A stretch of 64,000 nucleotides of DNA from Pectobacterium versatile (GTDB taxonomy: Bacteria > Pseudomonadota > Gammaproteobacteria > Enterobacterales > Enterobacteriaceae). Both the position numbers and the translations under genes were made by a program. Below are positions 12,726 to 25,255 of this stretch, one piece after another; position 1 is the first letter of the stretch; the number at the start of each line of letters is the position of its first letter. The notes beneath the pieces were generated by a model that did not search any database, had not been told where the DNA came from, and saw only the letters and a list, made by a program, of their open reading frames with translations. The stretch lies in the NCBI RefSeq assembly GCF_020166435.1, contig NZ_JAINZP010000004.1, forward strand, positions 124,001-188,000, read 5' to 3'.

Positions 12726-12750
12726 CACCACTTTGCCCCACAAAACCCCA
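12726..12750 (-). promoter_or_regulatory. MraZ operator repeats
   Basis: Read on the minus strand, three pentamers TGGGG, TGGGG and TGGTG start exactly 10 bp apart with 5-bp spacers (TTTTG, CAAAG). This is the known MraZ-box architecture (TGGGA/G repeats separated by 5 bp). It lies between the promoter -10 and the mraZ start, so bound MraZ would block transcription. The third repeat has a T for G and may bind more weakly. Confidence 0.8.
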
Positions 12751-12758
12751 CCTTTAAG

Positions 12759-12788
12759 AGTGTACGGAGGGTATGAAAACCTTGTCAA
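12759..12788 (-). promoter_or_regulatory. mra promoter (dcw cluster)
   Basis: On the minus strand TTGACA (12788-12783) is followed after 18 bp by TACACT (12764-12759). It is the only strong sigma-70 match directly upstream of mraZ, and predicted initiation near 12752 would place the MraZ repeats just downstream of the start site, as in E. coli. Confidence 0.7.
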
Positions 12789-13583
12789 GCCAGAGCGGAC
12801 GCGCTTTGGGATTATTCCTGAATGAATTGGGGACTGTATAGAGATAAAAGAAATAAGGAGTAAGAATTAACAAAGATTAACGTCATGATAATTTAAGAAA
12901 ATTTCACCGCCAAACTGGAAAATTACAAACATATAACCACCAATTCCAGCATCTCGATTATTTTTATTGTCACAAGCTGATACCAAAGATAAAGGTTTTC
13001 AGACTAGTCTTATCAGGCTGAACACCTTGAGCACCAAGGGATACGTGGGCCTGCAGAATCATACCGTGGTTATTAATAGTTGTTCAATGTCACATTTTTA
13101 ACACCAATATCACCGACTATTTATTAATCAGCCAACTTACTTAACGTTAAGCTATCATTACCGACAAATACAGTTTCCTGAAAAAAACAGGTCCAGGAAA
13201 CGTTCTGGATAAGCTGTACACCCTCCTCATCCAGACAAGCATTAAAAAGAAACGACACAAATAGCCTTTTTATCGGTTATTTCCTCACGTCCTTCAATGC
13301 GTTAAAACTATTTAACCTTCATCGTTCCTCCACCTTCAAAAAATAAAATAACCATTTGTTTTTAAACAATTTTAATCTCATCACCACAATAAAAAAACAA
13401 GAAACATTACAACTAAAAATAAAATAGCGACAAAATATAAAAAAACGCTAAAAATAATTTTTTTTCACTAATACCAAGCAATACAATCAGTGATGTACAC
13501 TATAAAAAACAAAAAACACACAACAAAAAACCATACATATTGATTACACCAGTTCATCCATACTAGGAATGGAGCAGCCAGTT
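12789..13583. other. AT-rich intergenic stretch between mraZ and alaE
   Basis: About 795 bp with no convincing coding frame. From about 13320 to 13560 it is very AT-rich with many A-tracts. One perfect 8-bp inverted repeat, GTTTCCTG at 13173-13180 and CAGGAAAC at 13194-13201, encloses a 13-nt A-rich loop. The promoter of alaE must lie here, but no single box stands out. No homologue of a known small RNA was recognised. Confidence 0.5.
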
Positions 13584-14021
13584 ATGTTTTCCCCGACGTC
13601 ACGATTGCGAAGTGCCACCGCCGATACCTTTGCGCTCGTTATCTATTGTTTCATCATCGGCATGGCAATTGAAATCATGCTTTCCGGTATGAGCGTCGAG
13701 CAATCACTGTCTTCACGCTTGTTGTCGATCCCCGTTAATATTGCCATTGCTTGGCCATACGGACTTTATCGCGATCGCGTGTTGAATATGGTCAGACGTC
13801 ACGGTGGCGATCATTTCCTGGTGCGCAGCGTTGCCGATCTGTTTGCTTATGTCAGTTTCCAATCCCCTGTTTATGCCATTATCCTCTGGTCTATCGGGGC
13901 AAATCCTGCGCAAATCCTGACCGCCGTCACCAGTAATCTGGTGGTGTCGATGGTGACAGGCGTGATATATGGCTACTTTCTGGAATATTGTCGTCGGCTA
14001 TTCCGGGTCGCATTGCCATAA
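13584..14021 (+). CDS. alaE: L-alanine exporter
   Basis: AlaE is a small inner-membrane protein that exports L-alanine. From [17 protein letters not shown] the protein is 145 residues with four hydrophobic segments, and it keeps the family blocks [29 protein letters not shown] and [12 protein letters not shown] seen in E. coli AlaE (149 residues). An ATG 15 bp upstream (13569) is in frame, but only the 13584 ATG has a well-placed ribosome site (GGAG at 13571-13574). The gene stands alone, convergent with cra. Confidence 0.93.
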   Translation: MFSPTSRLRSATADTFALVIYCFIIGMAIEIMLSGMSVEQSLSSRLLSIPVNIAIAWPYGLYRDRVLNMVRRHGGDHFLVRSVADLFAYVSFQSPVYAIILWSIGANPAQILTAVTSNLVVSMVTGVIYGYFLEYCRRLFRVALP

Positions 14022-14025
14022 AAGC

Positions 14026-14061
14026 GAATTGAGATTAGGTAGTGAATTGAGATTAAGTAAG
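14026..14061 (+). repeat. 18-bp tandem duplication after alaE
   Basis: Two adjacent 18-bp units, GAATTGAGATTAGGTAGT and GAATTGAGATTAAGTAAG, differ at three positions. They fill the gap between the alaE stop and the terminator hairpin. No function is apparent, and a local slippage duplication is the simplest reading. Confidence 0.7.
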
Positions 14062-14087
14062 AAGAAGCGCCATAGTCACTATGGCGC
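14055..14087 (-). terminator. Terminator of cra
   Basis: A perfect 9-bp stem GCGCCATAG / CTATGGCGC with a 3-nt loop (14067-14087) sits between the convergent alaE and cra genes. On the minus strand it is followed by TTCTTCTTA, so it mainly serves cra. It could also stop alaE transcripts, though no T-run follows on the plus strand. Confidence 0.75.
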
Positions 14088-14104
14088 AGAAATGCAGACA
14101 GAGG

Positions 14105-15109
14105 TTACGCGCGGCTCAGTGAGCCACGACGATACAGATTACGTCGAATACGATTCAAACCAGGCTTCGGCCTTTTCGGCTCATCCAGACTGGCCAGCAC
14201 CAGCTCCAGTACGCGTTCTGCGACTTCACGATGGCGCTGAGCGACAGACAATACTGGGCACTCCAGATAATCCAACAGCTCATTATCCCCAAAGGTCGCG
14301 ATAGCCAGATTATTCGGCAAACGCCCGTTAATCTTCAGGTTGACATCCATCACTCCCTGCAATAGCGGGAATGAGGTAGTAAATAACGCTTCGGGCATAG
14401 GGTTATTTTTCAAATAATCCATAAACGCGGCAGCAGCGGCCACACGCTCATAGCTATTGGAATAAAGATATTTCACTTCACGCGGATCACCCGCCCACGC
14501 CTGTCGGAACCCCTGCTCACGCAGGAAACTGACAGAAAGCTCTGGCAAAGCACCAAGATAGACTACCGATTTCGCAGGCACTTTCCGTAATTCCTGTGCC
14601 AGCATCTCGGCATCCTCAAGATCGGCACCGACTACGCTGGTGAAGTGTTCACGATCTAACGCCCTGTCTAACGCAATAATCGGCAGACCACCGTTTATCC
14701 AGCGCTGATAAAACGGGTGCTCCGGCGGTAATGCGGTAGAAACGATAATCGCGTCAACCTGGCGCTGCAACAGATGCTCAATACACCGCATCTCGTTGTC
14801 CGGCTGATCTTCTGAACACGCAATTAATAGCTGATATCCGCGCTGTCTGGCCTGACGCTCCAGATAATTAGCAATACGTGTATAGCTGGTATTTTCCAAA
14901 TCGGGAATAACCAAACCAATTGAACGCGTGCGCCCGGCACGTAATCCAGCCGCGACAGCGTTGGGATGATAATTGTGCTCCCTGACGACAGCCATGACTT
15001 TCTCAACGGTCTTATCACTGACGCGATATTGTTTTGCTTTCCCGTTAATGACATAGCTGGCTGTCGTGCGTGAAACACCCGCAAGACGCGCGATTTCATC
15101 CAGTTTCAC
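14105..15109 (-). CDS. cra: Catabolite repressor/activator Cra (FruR)
   Basis: Cra is a LacI-family dimeric regulator that switches glycolytic and gluconeogenic genes in response to fructose phosphates. The 334-residue protein (E. coli 334) begins [20 protein letters not shown], a LacI-type helix-turn-helix with the hinge helix near residue 50. A periplasmic-binding-protein-like effector domain follows (about 60-330). It ends [13 protein letters not shown], like E. coli. It lies between ilvH and the dcw cluster, as in E. coli. Confidence 0.97.
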   Translation of the reverse strand: MKLDEIARLAGVSRTTASYVINGKAKQYRVSDKTVEKVMAVVREHNYHPNAVAAGLRAGRTRSIGLVIPDLENTSYTRIANYLERQARQRGYQLLIACSEDQPDNEMRCIEHLLQRQVDAIIVSTALPPEHPFYQRWINGGLPIIALDRALDREHFTSVVGADLEDAEMLAQELRKVPAKSVVYLGALPELSVSFLREQGFRQAWAGDPREVKYLYSNSYERVAAAAAFMDYLKNNPMPEALFTTSFPLLQGVMDVNLKINGRLPNNLAIATFGDNELLDYLECPVLSVAQRHREVAERVLELVLASLDEPKRPKPGLNRIRRNLYRRGSLSRA

Positions 15110-15120
15110 GGTAACCCCTT

Positions 15121-15146
15121 AGTAGGCCGGAAAATAAGTAGGCCGG
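15121..15146. repeat. Short direct repeat upstream of cra
   Basis: AGTAGGCCGG occurs at 15121-15130 and again at 15137-15146, separated by AAAATA, just 12 bp from the cra start codon. It would lie in the cra 5' leader or promoter. It could be an operator or a small duplication; the sequence alone does not decide. Confidence 0.5.
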
Positions 15147-15320
15147 CTCAATAAATAGTGTGATGACCATAAAATCATCATGGATATGGCGTAGATCTAA
15201 CAGCAGAAGCTTTTGTACGGCAACTGCTTTTATCACGTTACCCACATATTTCAAGCTGCCATATCAATAATGGATGTCTTTTAAGCTGAATATATTGTGT
15301 TTATATAAGATAAGGGAAAT

Positions 15321-15348
15321 AAAAAGGCCCGATACGATTATCGGGCCT
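15321..15348 (-). terminator. Terminator of ilvIH
   Basis: A perfect 10-bp stem AGGCCCGATA / TATCGGGCCT with loop CGAT lies 29 nt beyond the ilvH stop. On the minus strand it is followed by TTTTTATTT, a standard intrinsic terminator. Confidence 0.9.
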
Positions 15349-15376
15349 CTTAAAAGAAAAAGCAGCGAAAAGTCGA

Positions 15377-15868
15377 TTAACGCATGATTTTATCGCCGCG
15401 CGATACGCCGACGATACCAGAGCGCGCCACTTCAACAATTTCGGACACTTCACGCACGGCGCTGAGGAATGCATCCAATTTATCGCTGGTGCCAGCAAGC
15501 TGTACAGTATAAAGCGAAGCGGTGACATCCACGATCTGGCCGCGGAAAATATCGGCACAGCGTTTCACCTCTTCACGACCATAGCCCGTAGCCTGTAGCT
15601 TCACCAGCATGATCTCACGCTCAACATGCGCGCCCTGCCCCAGCTCGCTGACGCGCAGAACATCCACCAGCTTGTGCAGTTGCTTTTCGATCTGTTCCAG
15701 CACTTTCTCATCACCTACCGTCTGGATAGTCATACGAGATAGCGTTGGGTCTTCGGTTGGTGCCACTGTCAGGCTTTCGATGTTGTAGCCCCGCTGTGAA
15801 AACAGGCCGACGACACGTGACAAGGCGCCTGATTCATTCTCAAGTAATACTGATAAAATCCGCCGCAT
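15377..15868 (-). CDS. ilvH: Acetolactate synthase isozyme III, regulatory subunit
   Basis: IlvH is the valine-sensing small subunit of acetohydroxyacid synthase III. The start was placed at [19 protein letters not shown] (163 residues), identical to E. coli and preceded by GAGAGGA at suitable spacing; an in-frame ATG 30 bp further upstream lies inside ilvI. An N-terminal ACT domain (about 4-75) binds valine, and a C-terminal domain follows. It is 2 nt after ilvI in one operon. Confidence 0.96.
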   Translation of the reverse strand: MRRILSVLLENESGALSRVVGLFSQRGYNIESLTVAPTEDPTLSRMTIQTVGDEKVLEQIEKQLHKLVDVLRVSELGQGAHVEREIMLVKLQATGYGREEVKRCADIFRGQIVDVTASLYTVQLAGTSDKLDAFLSAVREVSEIVEVARSGIVGVSRGDKIMR

Positions 15869-15870
15869 GA

Positions 15871-17589
15871 TCAGGTCCTCTCCGTTTTGCTCAACCACAT
15901 TTCGTCCATCGCCCCGCCGCGAATCTGCATGGGGTAAACATGCTCGCTGCTGTCGATGTTGATATCAACAAACACCAGACGATCTTTCTGTGCTAGCGCT
16001 TGCAACAGCTTACTTTCCAGTTCGTCCGGCGTATCGATAGAAATCCCGACGTGACCGTACGCTTCAGCCAGCTTGACGAAATCCGGTAGCGATTCCATAT
16101 AAGAACTGGAATGGCGGCCAGAATAAATCATATCCTGCCACTGCTTCACCATGCCGAGGAAACGGTTGTTCAGGTTGATCACCACAACAGGCAAATCATA
16201 TTGCAGCGCCGTAGAAAGCTCCTGAATATTCATCTGAATACTGCCATCGCCCGTTACGCAAATGACTGTTTCTTCCGGCAGCGCAAGCTTGATACCCAAT
16301 GCCGCAGGCAGGCCAAAGCCCATCGTACCCAACCCACCGGAGTTCACCCAGCGGCGCGGTAAATCAAACGGATAATACAGCGCGGCGAACATCTGGTGCT
16401 GACCGACGTCCGATGCCACATAAGCTTTACCTTCCGTCAGCCGATGCAGCGTTTCAATCACCGCCTGCGGTTTAATCTTGTCGCCTTCAGTGCTGTATTT
16501 CAGACAGTGACGCCCACGCCATTGCTCAATACCTTGCCACCAGTCGCGCAGCGCATCAAACTGCTGCGGTGCACCATCGTGTTCCAGTAGCTCCAGCATC
16601 AGGCTGAGCACCTGTTTAGCATCGCCAACGATAGGGATATCGGCATTGACCGTTTTGGAAATCGACGCGGGATCGATATCAATATGCAATACCGTCGCAT
16701 TCGGACAGTACTTCGCCAAATTGTTCGTCGTACGGTCGTCGAAGCGAACCCCAACGGCGAAAATCACATCGGCGTTATGCATTGCCATGTTGGCTTCATA
16801 CGTCCCGTGCATCCCCAACATGCCGAGGCATTGGCGGTGCGTTCCGGGAAAACCACCCAGCCCCATCAGAGAGGTTGTCACTGGCAGGTTAAGTTTTTCC
16901 GCCAGCGTCAGCAGTTCTTCGTGGCACTCCGCGTTAATCACACCGCCACCGCTGTAGATAATCGGCTTTTCTGCCGCCAACAGGGTTTGCAGCGCACGAC
17001 GAATCTGCCCTTTGTGCCCTTGAACCGTTGGGCTATAGGAACGCATGCTGATGCTTTCGGGATAAACGTACGGCAGCTTATTCGCCGGATTCATGATGTC
17101 TTTCGGCAGATCGACCACCACAGGCCCCGGACGTCCGGTTGATGCCAGATAAAATGCTTTTTTCAGGATCGTCGGGACATCTTCCGCTTTCTTGACCAGA
17201 AAACTGTGCTTAACGATAGGCCGGGAAATCCCCACCGTGTCGCATTCCTGAAAGGAATCATAGCCAATCAGCGAAGTCGCAACCTGACCGGACAACACCA
17301 CCATAGGAATGGAGTCCATATAGGCAGTAGCGATACCGGTAATCGCGTTGGTCGCACCGGGACCAGACGTGACCAGCACGACGCCGACCTCACCCGTCGC
17401 ACGCGCATAACCATCCGCCATATGTACCGCACCTTGCTCATGCCGCACCAAAATATGCTCGATACCGCCAACCGTATGCAGGGCGTCGTAAATATCCAGC
17501 ACCGCACCGCCCGGATAACCGAACACATGTTTTACGCCCTGATCGATCAACGATCGGACCACCGTTTCGGCGCCTGACAACATCTCCAT
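15871..17589 (-). CDS. ilvI: Acetolactate synthase isozyme III, catalytic subunit
   Basis: IlvI is the thiamine-diphosphate-dependent large subunit that condenses pyruvate with pyruvate or 2-oxobutyrate in valine and isoleucine synthesis. The 572-residue protein (E. coli 574) has the N-terminal FGYPGGAVL loop, the catalytic glutamate in VRHEQGA, SGPGATN, the FAD-type middle domain, and the C-terminal TPP motif [15 protein letters not shown] second isozyme, ilvBN, lies about 20 kb away in this window. Regulation by Lrp would be expected by analogy with E. coli. Confidence 0.96.
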   Translation of the reverse strand: MEMLSGAETVVRSLIDQGVKHVFGYPGGAVLDIYDALHTVGGIEHILVRHEQGAVHMADGYARATGEVGVVLVTSGPGATNAITGIATAYMDSIPMVVLSGQVATSLIGYDSFQECDTVGISRPIVKHSFLVKKAEDVPTILKKAFYLASTGRPGPVVVDLPKDIMNPANKLPYVYPESISMRSYSPTVQGHKGQIRRALQTLLAAEKPIIYSGGGVINAECHEELLTLAEKLNLPVTTSLMGLGGFPGTHRQCLGMLGMHGTYEANMAMHNADVIFAVGVRFDDRTTNNLAKYCPNATVLHIDIDPASISKTVNADIPIVGDAKQVLSLMLELLEHDGAPQQFDALRDWWQGIEQWRGRHCLKYSTEGDKIKPQAVIETLHRLTEGKAYVASDVGQHQMFAALYYPFDLPRRWVNSGGLGTMGFGLPAALGIKLALPEETVICVTGDGSIQMNIQELSTALQYDLPVVVINLNNRFLGMVKQWQDMIYSGRHSSSYMESLPDFVKLAEAYGHVGISIDTPDELESKLLQALAQKDRLVFVDINIDSSEHVYPMQIRGGAMDEMWLSKTERT

Positions 17590-17949
17590 GGGTCTGCCTC
17601 TTTTGTTCAGAAAGCGGAATCCGCTTCTGTATTGACCGGGGAAATCCCCGCGCTCACGTTGTATTAATACTGTTAACTTTTAGTACAAGAATACGAAATT
17701 TTATAGGGATTACTGATAACCCATTAACATAACGCCAGATTATGACGCAGACAAACGGCAAAAAACCACCGCCCTTAATCAGGCCTAGGGGCAATCGAAC
17801 GTGGGGGAAAAAGGAACTGAGATAAAATACTAACTGGGAACCTTCAGACCTGAGAGATCGTCCATAAAGGCCACAAATTACAGAGTGAAATATTGAGGCC
17901 GAAAACCACATTTCTTTTCAGGAAACGCGCTTCCCGGCCTACGACAGCA
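17590..17949. other. Intergenic region upstream of ilvI
   Basis: A 360-bp stretch holding the ilvI leader and presumably Lrp sites. Visible elements are a 13-bp palindrome AGCGGAATCCGCT near 17609 and a small GC hairpin CGGGG/CCCCG near 17637-17650. A minus-strand open frame at 17654-17911 has no ribosome site and an unnatural composition, so it is not called as a gene. No leuO-like gene is present. Confidence 0.5.
17661..17688 (-). promoter_or_regulatory. Possible ilvIH promoter
   Basis: On the minus strand TTGTAC (17688-17683) and TAATAC (17666-17661) are 16 bp apart, about 70 bp upstream of the ilvI start. The boxes are moderate matches to sigma-70 consensus. The expected Lrp sites cannot be defined by eye. 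Confidence 0.35.
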
Positions 17950-19755
17950 TCAAGACTCTGCGTACATCGCATCAATTTCCAGTTGGTAACGCTGGTTGAT
18001 GATCTTCCTGCGCAGCTTGAGCGTTGGCGTCAATTCCCCTTCCGCCATCGAAAACGGCACAGGCAATAGCGTGAATTTCTTCACCTGCTCAACGCGGGAA
18101 AGCTCTTTCTGCATCTCCCGCAGACGCTGCTCGAACAGCTCAATAATATGGCTGTGGCGCAGTAGCTCCAGACGATCGTGGTACTTCAGATTGATGGAGT
18201 GAGCGTATTCTTCCAGCGCCTCGAAACAGGGAACAATCAGCGCAGACACATACTTACGCGTGTCCGCAATAATCGCAACCTGCTCGATGAAGCGATCCTG
18301 CCCCAGCGTGCCTTCCAGATGCTGCGGTGCAATATATTTACCGCCCGAAGTTTTCATCAGATCTTTCAACCGTTCGGTAATAAACAGGTTACCGTTGGCA
18401 TCCAGTTCCCCCGCATCGCCGGTTTTCAACCAGCCATCTTCGGTAAAGGTTTCTGCGGTTTCCTGCGGACGGTGGAAATAGCCTCGCATGATGGTTGCGC
18501 CGCGTACCTGAATCTCTTTTTCCTCGCCAATGCGAACCTCAATGCCCGGCAGCGGCGTACCAATAGAGCCTAAGCGGAAGCGGCCCTCTTCCCAGCAGGA
18601 AACCGTCGCGCAGGTTTCAGTCATGCCGTAGCCATAGATGATGCGAATCCCAATCGACCGGAAAAACAGAATGATGTTGTCATCCAGTCGCGCGCCCGCA
18701 GCTGGCATAAAGCGAATCTCGCCCCCCAGCAGTTGGCGCAGTTTCCCTAACACCAGTCGGTCTGCATAGCGATGCATCACGCGGCGGAAAAGACCGCCTT
18801 TCTTCGCGGCCTGGCTCGCCAGAAAAGCGTGTTGCCCCTGCGCAATAGCCCAGTTAAATAGACGCTGGCGATACCACGGTGCCTGCGCCACTTTTTCATG
18901 GATTGCGCTGTAAACTTTCTCATAAAAACGCGGAACGGCACACATCACGGTAGGCTTCACCGCCTGCATTGCGGCACGCACCAGATTCGTATCGCTGAGA
19001 TACACGTTCTGCGCGCCACGGTGCATAATGACAAAGCTCCATGCGCGCTCAAATACGTGAGAAAGCGGCAAGAAACAGAGCGATACGTCGTTTTCTGACA
19101 TATCCAGACGATCGTCGTGCAGCTTTAACTGCATCGCCATGTTGGTGTAATCCAGCATGACGCCTTTCGGTTCACCCGTCGTGCCAGAGGTATAAATCAG
19201 CGTAAACAGATCGTTGAGATCGCGGCTGTCGATGCGCGTTTGCCATTCCTCACGCCAGAAATCGTCTACCGCCTGCGCTTCAAACTCGCGCAGGGATTGC
19301 ACAATGTCACTGCCGCGCAGGTTAACGCCCTCATCCATCACGATGATGTTTCGCAGCTGTGGGCAGGTATCGCGCAGCGCCAGCAGCGCATCCAACTGTT
19401 CCTGACCGCCAACGAATATCGTACGGATGTCCGCATCATTGATGATGAATGCCGCCTGCGCCGCCGTATTCGTGGCATAGATTGGCACGCTGATCGCACG
19501 CAGGTGCAGCAGAGCCAGATCGGCCAGCGACCAGTTCATTGAATTATGAGAGAAAATCGCAACCCGTTCCTGAACATCCAGCCCCAGCGCTAAGAGCGCG
19601 CTGGCAATCCGCTGAATACGCTGCCCGGCCTGTGTCCAGGTGAGCTGCTGTTCGCCCGCAGGCGTCCACTCGCGCAACGTGATACGGCCTGCGCAGTGAT
19701 TGATTTGATCTTGGACCCGGTGCACCACATGGTATGGCTGTAAATGATTATTCAT
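17950..19755 (-). CDS. Long-chain acyl-CoA synthetase (FAA1-like AMP-binding protein)
   Basis: This is an ANL-superfamily adenylate-forming enzyme of the COG1022 type, expected to activate a fatty acid with ATP and CoA. The 601-residue product carries the AMP-binding P-loop YTSGTTGEPKG (about 188-198), LPLSHVFER, the YGMTETCATVSC adenine-binding motif, WLKTGDAGELDANG and the RLKDLMKTSGGKYIAP hinge motif. The start at MNNHLQPYH is a homology guess; in-frame ATGs at 19794 and 19839 have no better ribosome site. It occupies the place of leuO in E. coli, between ilvI and leuL. Substrate and physiological role are unknown. Confidence 0.85.
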   Translation of the reverse strand: MNNHLQPYHVVHRVQDQINHCAGRITLREWTPAGEQQLTWTQAGQRIQRIASALLALGLDVQERVAIFSHNSMNWSLADLALLHLRAISVPIYATNTAAQAAFIINDADIRTIFVGGQEQLDALLALRDTCPQLRNIIVMDEGVNLRGSDIVQSLREFEAQAVDDFWREEWQTRIDSRDLNDLFTLIYTSGTTGEPKGVMLDYTNMAMQLKLHDDRLDMSENDVSLCFLPLSHVFERAWSFVIMHRGAQNVYLSDTNLVRAAMQAVKPTVMCAVPRFYEKVYSAIHEKVAQAPWYRQRLFNWAIAQGQHAFLASQAAKKGGLFRRVMHRYADRLVLGKLRQLLGGEIRFMPAAGARLDDNIILFFRSIGIRIIYGYGMTETCATVSCWEEGRFRLGSIGTPLPGIEVRIGEEKEIQVRGATIMRGYFHRPQETAETFTEDGWLKTGDAGELDANGNLFITERLKDLMKTSGGKYIAPQHLEGTLGQDRFIEQVAIIADTRKYVSALIVPCFEALEEYAHSINLKYHDRLELLRHSHIIELFEQRLREMQKELSRVEQVKKFTLLPVPFSMAEGELTPTLKLRRKIINQRYQLEIDAMYAES

Positions 19756-19920
19756 CTGTAAAAGAATTTCTAAGGGGGAAGAATTTGACAGCATTTCAGC
19801 GTACAGCTGTACATTATTTGGCGTGCAGTCTACCGTCATTGTTCAAAACCGCAACGATCTTTCGTTCATTCGGCGCAGGCTATCGCTGGTTTACTTGACG
19901 CATGTCACACCAATCAAAAG

Positions 19921-19949
19921 TTGACATAACCCTGATAATCGCGTACCAA
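19921..19949 (+). promoter_or_regulatory. leu operon promoter
   Basis: A perfect -35 TTGACA (19921-19926) is followed after 17 bp by TACCAA (19944-19949), about 35 bp upstream of the leuL start. It would drive the leader and leuABCD. Confidence 0.55.
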
Positions 19950-19983
19950 TAAAGGAACACCGAATTTCAGATGACGAGACACC

Positions 19984-20067
19984 ATGTTCAACTTTACTGT
20001 CCTACTAGGCCTACTACTAAACGCATCCTTCTTGCGCGGTAGGTTTGTGGGCAGAGTTCAGAACTAA
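19984..20067 (+). CDS. leuL: leu operon leader peptide
   Basis: A 27-residue frame, MFNFTVLLGLLLNASFLRGR followed by FVGRVQN, aligns with E. coli LeuL through its LLGLLLNAS and LRGR segments. It contains six leucines, five of them within a six-residue LLGLLL block (CTA CTA GGC CTA CTA CTA), and most of these are the rare CTA codon. Ribosome stalling at these codons when leucyl-tRNA is scarce would prevent formation of the downstream terminator. It lies just upstream of the attenuator and leuA. Confidence 0.93.
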   Translation: MFNFTVLLGLLLNASFLRGRFVGRVQN

Positions 20068-20090
20068 GTTTCTCGCCACACGATACAAAA

Positions 20091-20118
20091 ACCCGCGCCG
20101 ATGCGCGGGTTTTTTTTT
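20091..20118 (+). terminator. leu attenuator terminator
   Basis: An 8-bp perfect stem ACCCGCGC / GCGCGGGT with loop CGAT is followed by eight T residues, located 24 nt after the leuL stop and 48 nt before leuA. This is the terminator arm of the leader-peptide attenuator. Confidence 0.93.
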
Positions 20119-20165
20119 ACTCGCCGAGCGCTAAGTACAAGTAGACACGACAAGGAACTAAACCG

Positions 20166-22855
<2,690 letters not shown>

Positions 22856-22857
22856 CC

Positions 22858-24258
22858 ATGGGTAAAACGTTATATCAAAAATTGTTCGAAGCGCACGTGG
22901 TTCATGAAGCGCCGAACGAAACGCCGCTGCTGTATATCGACAGACATCTGGTACACGAAGTGACTTCCCCACAGGCCTTCGACGGTCTGCGTGCGATGGG
23001 CCGTAAGGTTCGTCAACCGGGGAAAACCTTCGCGACCATGGACCATAACGTGTCCACGCAGACCAAAGACATCAACGCCAGTGGCGAGATGGCCCGCATT
23101 CAGATGCAGGAGTTAATCAAGAACTGTGCAGAATTCGGCGTTCAACTGTATGACCTGAACCACCCATATCAAGGCATCGTTCACGTTATCGGCCCTGAAC
23201 AAGGGATGACGCTGCCGGGTATGACCATCGTCTGCGGTGACTCACACACGGCAACGCACGGCGCGTTTGGCTCACTGGCTTTCGGTATCGGTACGTCGGA
23301 AGTAGAACATGTGCTGGCGACGCAAACCCTGAAACAGGGTCGCGCCAAAACCATGAAGATTGAAGTTACGGGTGATGCCGCTCATGGCATCACCGCGAAA
23401 GACATCGTGCTGGCGATCATCGGTAAAACCGGTAGCGCAGGCGGCACCGGTCATGTGGTTGAATTCTGCGGTACAGCCATTCGTGCGCTGAGCATGGAAG
23501 GCCGTATGACGCTGTGTAATATGGCGATTGAGATGGGTGCGAAGGCAGGTCTGGTTGCACCGGACGAGACAACCTTCAATTACCTGAAAGGCCGTCAGTT
23601 TGCACCGAAAGACGCCAACTGGGATGCCGCCGTTGCGTACTGGAGCACGCTGAAATCAGATGATGACGCGCAGTTCGATACGATCGTCACACTGGACGCC
23701 GCGCAGATCGCACCGCAGGTTACCTGGGGTACTAACCCCGGTCAGGTTATCGCCGTCAATCAGGAAATCCCTAGCCCTGACTCTTTCAGCGATCCGGTAG
23801 AACGCGCCTCCGCTGCTAAAGCGCTGGCCTATATGGATCTGCAACCCGGCATTAAACTGACCGATGTGAAGATCGATAAAGTCTTCATTGGCTCCTGCAC
23901 CAACTCGCGTATTGAAGATTTGCGCGCAGCAGCAGAAATCGCCAAAGGGCGCAAAGTTGCCGCTGGCGTTCAGGCTATCGTCGTACCCGGTTCCGGTCCG
24001 GTAAAAACGATGGCAGAGCTGGAAGGGCTGGATAAAGTGTTCATCGAGGCGGGCTTTGAGTGGCGCTTACCGGGCTGTTCTATGTGTCTGGCGATGAATA
24101 ATGACCGCCTGAACCCCGGCGAACGTTGTGCATCAACCAGCAACCGTAACTTTGAAGGCCGTCAGGGTCGCGCGGGTCGCACCCATCTGGTCAGCCCGGC
24201 AATGGCTGCGGCTGCGGCAGTAACGGGTCGCTTTGCCGACGTCCGCGAGTTGAATTAA
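22858..24258 (+). CDS. leuC: 3-isopropylmalate dehydratase, large subunit
   Basis: LeuC is the aconitase-family iron-sulfur subunit of isopropylmalate isomerase. The 466-residue protein (same as E. coli) has the cluster-ligand motifs GSCTNSR and CSMCLAM supplying the three cysteines, together with the [11 protein letters not shown] substrate loop. It follows leuB by 2 nt and works as a heterodimer with LeuD. Confidence 0.97.
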   Translation: MGKTLYQKLFEAHVVHEAPNETPLLYIDRHLVHEVTSPQAFDGLRAMGRKVRQPGKTFATMDHNVSTQTKDINASGEMARIQMQELIKNCAEFGVQLYDLNHPYQGIVHVIGPEQGMTLPGMTIVCGDSHTATHGAFGSLAFGIGTSEVEHVLATQTLKQGRAKTMKIEVTGDAAHGITAKDIVLAIIGKTGSAGGTGHVVEFCGTAIRALSMEGRMTLCNMAIEMGAKAGLVAPDETTFNYLKGRQFAPKDANWDAAVAYWSTLKSDDDAQFDTIVTLDAAQIAPQVTWGTNPGQVIAVNQEIPSPDSFSDPVERASAAKALAYMDLQPGIKLTDVKIDKVFIGSCTNSRIEDLRAAAEIAKGRKVAAGVQAIVVPGSGPVKTMAELEGLDKVFIEAGFEWRLPGCSMCLAMNNDRLNPGERCASTSNRNFEGRQGRAGRTHLVSPAMAAAAAVTGRFADVRELN

Positions 24259-24271
24259 GAGAGAAACCGAC

Positions 24272-24874
24272 ATGGCTAAATTTACCCAACACACAGGTCT
24301 GGTGGTTCCTCTGGATGCCGCTAACGTCGATACCGACGCCATCATCCCCAAGCAGTTTCTGCAAAAGGTGACACGTACCGGTTTCGGCCAACATCTGTTC
24401 CACGACTGGCGCTTTCTGGATGATGCAGGCCAACAGCCTAACCCTGAGTTTGTGCTGAACCAGCCACATTACAAAGGGGCGAGTATCCTGCTGGCGCGGG
24501 AAAACTTCGGCTGCGGATCTTCCCGTGAGCACGCACCGTGGGCGCTGACCGATTATGGCTTCAACGTCGTTATTGCCCCAAGTTTCGCCGATATTTTCTA
24601 CGGCAACTCGTTTAACAACCAACTGCTGCCAGTGAAGTTGAGCGACGAAGAAGTGGATGAGCTGTTCAAGCTGGTTGACAGTCAGGAAGGTATTACCTTC
24701 ACGGTCGATCTGGAAAATCAGGTCGTTCAGGCGGGCAGCAAAAGCTATCCGTTCGAAATCGACAGCTTCCGCCGTCACTGTATGATCAACGGGTTAGACA
24801 GCATCGGCCTGACGCTGCAACACGAAGCGTCTATCACCGAGTATGAAAAGAATCAGCCAGCCTTTTTGAACTGA
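24272..24874 (+). CDS. leuD: 3-isopropylmalate dehydratase, small subunit
   Basis: LeuD is the swivelling aconitase-like domain of isopropylmalate isomerase. The 200-residue protein contains the signature [15 protein letters not shown] near residue 80 and [11 protein letters not shown] near the N-terminus. It lies 13 nt after leuC, with a purine-rich GAGAGAAA ribosome site before the ATG, and is the last gene of the leu operon. Confidence 0.97.
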   Translation: MAKFTQHTGLVVPLDAANVDTDAIIPKQFLQKVTRTGFGQHLFHDWRFLDDAGQQPNPEFVLNQPHYKGASILLARENFGCGSSREHAPWALTDYGFNVVIAPSFADIFYGNSFNNQLLPVKLSDEEVDELFKLVDSQEGITFTVDLENQVVQAGSKSYPFEIDSFRRHCMINGLDSIGLTLQHEASITEYEKNQPAFLN

Positions 24875-24889
24875 TTAAAAACTACAGAT

Positions 24890-24927
24890 AGCCCGAAGTC
24901 CGCACTTTATTGCGGGCTTTTTTTTTT
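24890..24927 (+). terminator. leu operon terminator
   Basis: AGCCCG pairs with CGGGCT around a loop that can itself form CCGCA/TGCGG, followed by ten T residues. It lies 16 nt beyond the leuD stop and separates leuD from the convergent azlD. Confidence 0.88.
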
Positions 24928-24943
24928 GGAAGAATGACGTTGA

Positions 24944-25255
24944 TTACAGCAACCCAGCAATAAGATAAAAAGCCATCATACTCAAGAGCACCGCGACCAC
25001 AATATTTCTGATAAAGAATGAAATCACGACGCTCACTATCGCGCCGAGAAAATACGGGTTATCAGGAAATGCGCGAATAACGCCGTGGTCCATCAAAATA
25101 ATCGGTCCGCAAATCGCGGTGAGTAAACAGGGGGCTGAATACTTTAACGCCCGATGGAGTAAAACGGGAATTTTTACCGGCACCGCGGGTTCAAGAAAGA
25201 TATAGCGATTAAAAAACACGATCCCTGCCAGAACGAATATCAATAACCAGCTCAT
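24944..25255 (-). CDS. azlD: AzlD-family branched-chain amino acid exporter subunit
   Basis: A 103-residue hydrophobic protein with three to four membrane segments and the AzlD-type pattern, including RYIFLEP near the N-terminus, a central LLTAICGPIIL and SFFIRNIVVAVL. AzlD pairs with AzlC to export branched-chain amino acids. Its start overlaps the azlC stop (ATGA), so the two are co-translated. Its position against leuABCD supports a leucine or valine efflux role, which is inference. Confidence 0.85.
   Translation of the reverse strand: MSWLLIFVLAGIVFFNRYIFLEPAVPVKIPVLLHRALKYSAPCLLTAICGPIILMDHGVIRAFPDNPYFLGAIVSVVISFFIRNIVVAVLLSMMAFYLIAGLL

Noticed and set aside
17654-17911. Minus-strand open frame of 85 codons upstream of ilvI
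   Set aside because: No ribosome binding site and no family resemblance; the region is needed for the ilvIH promoter and leader.
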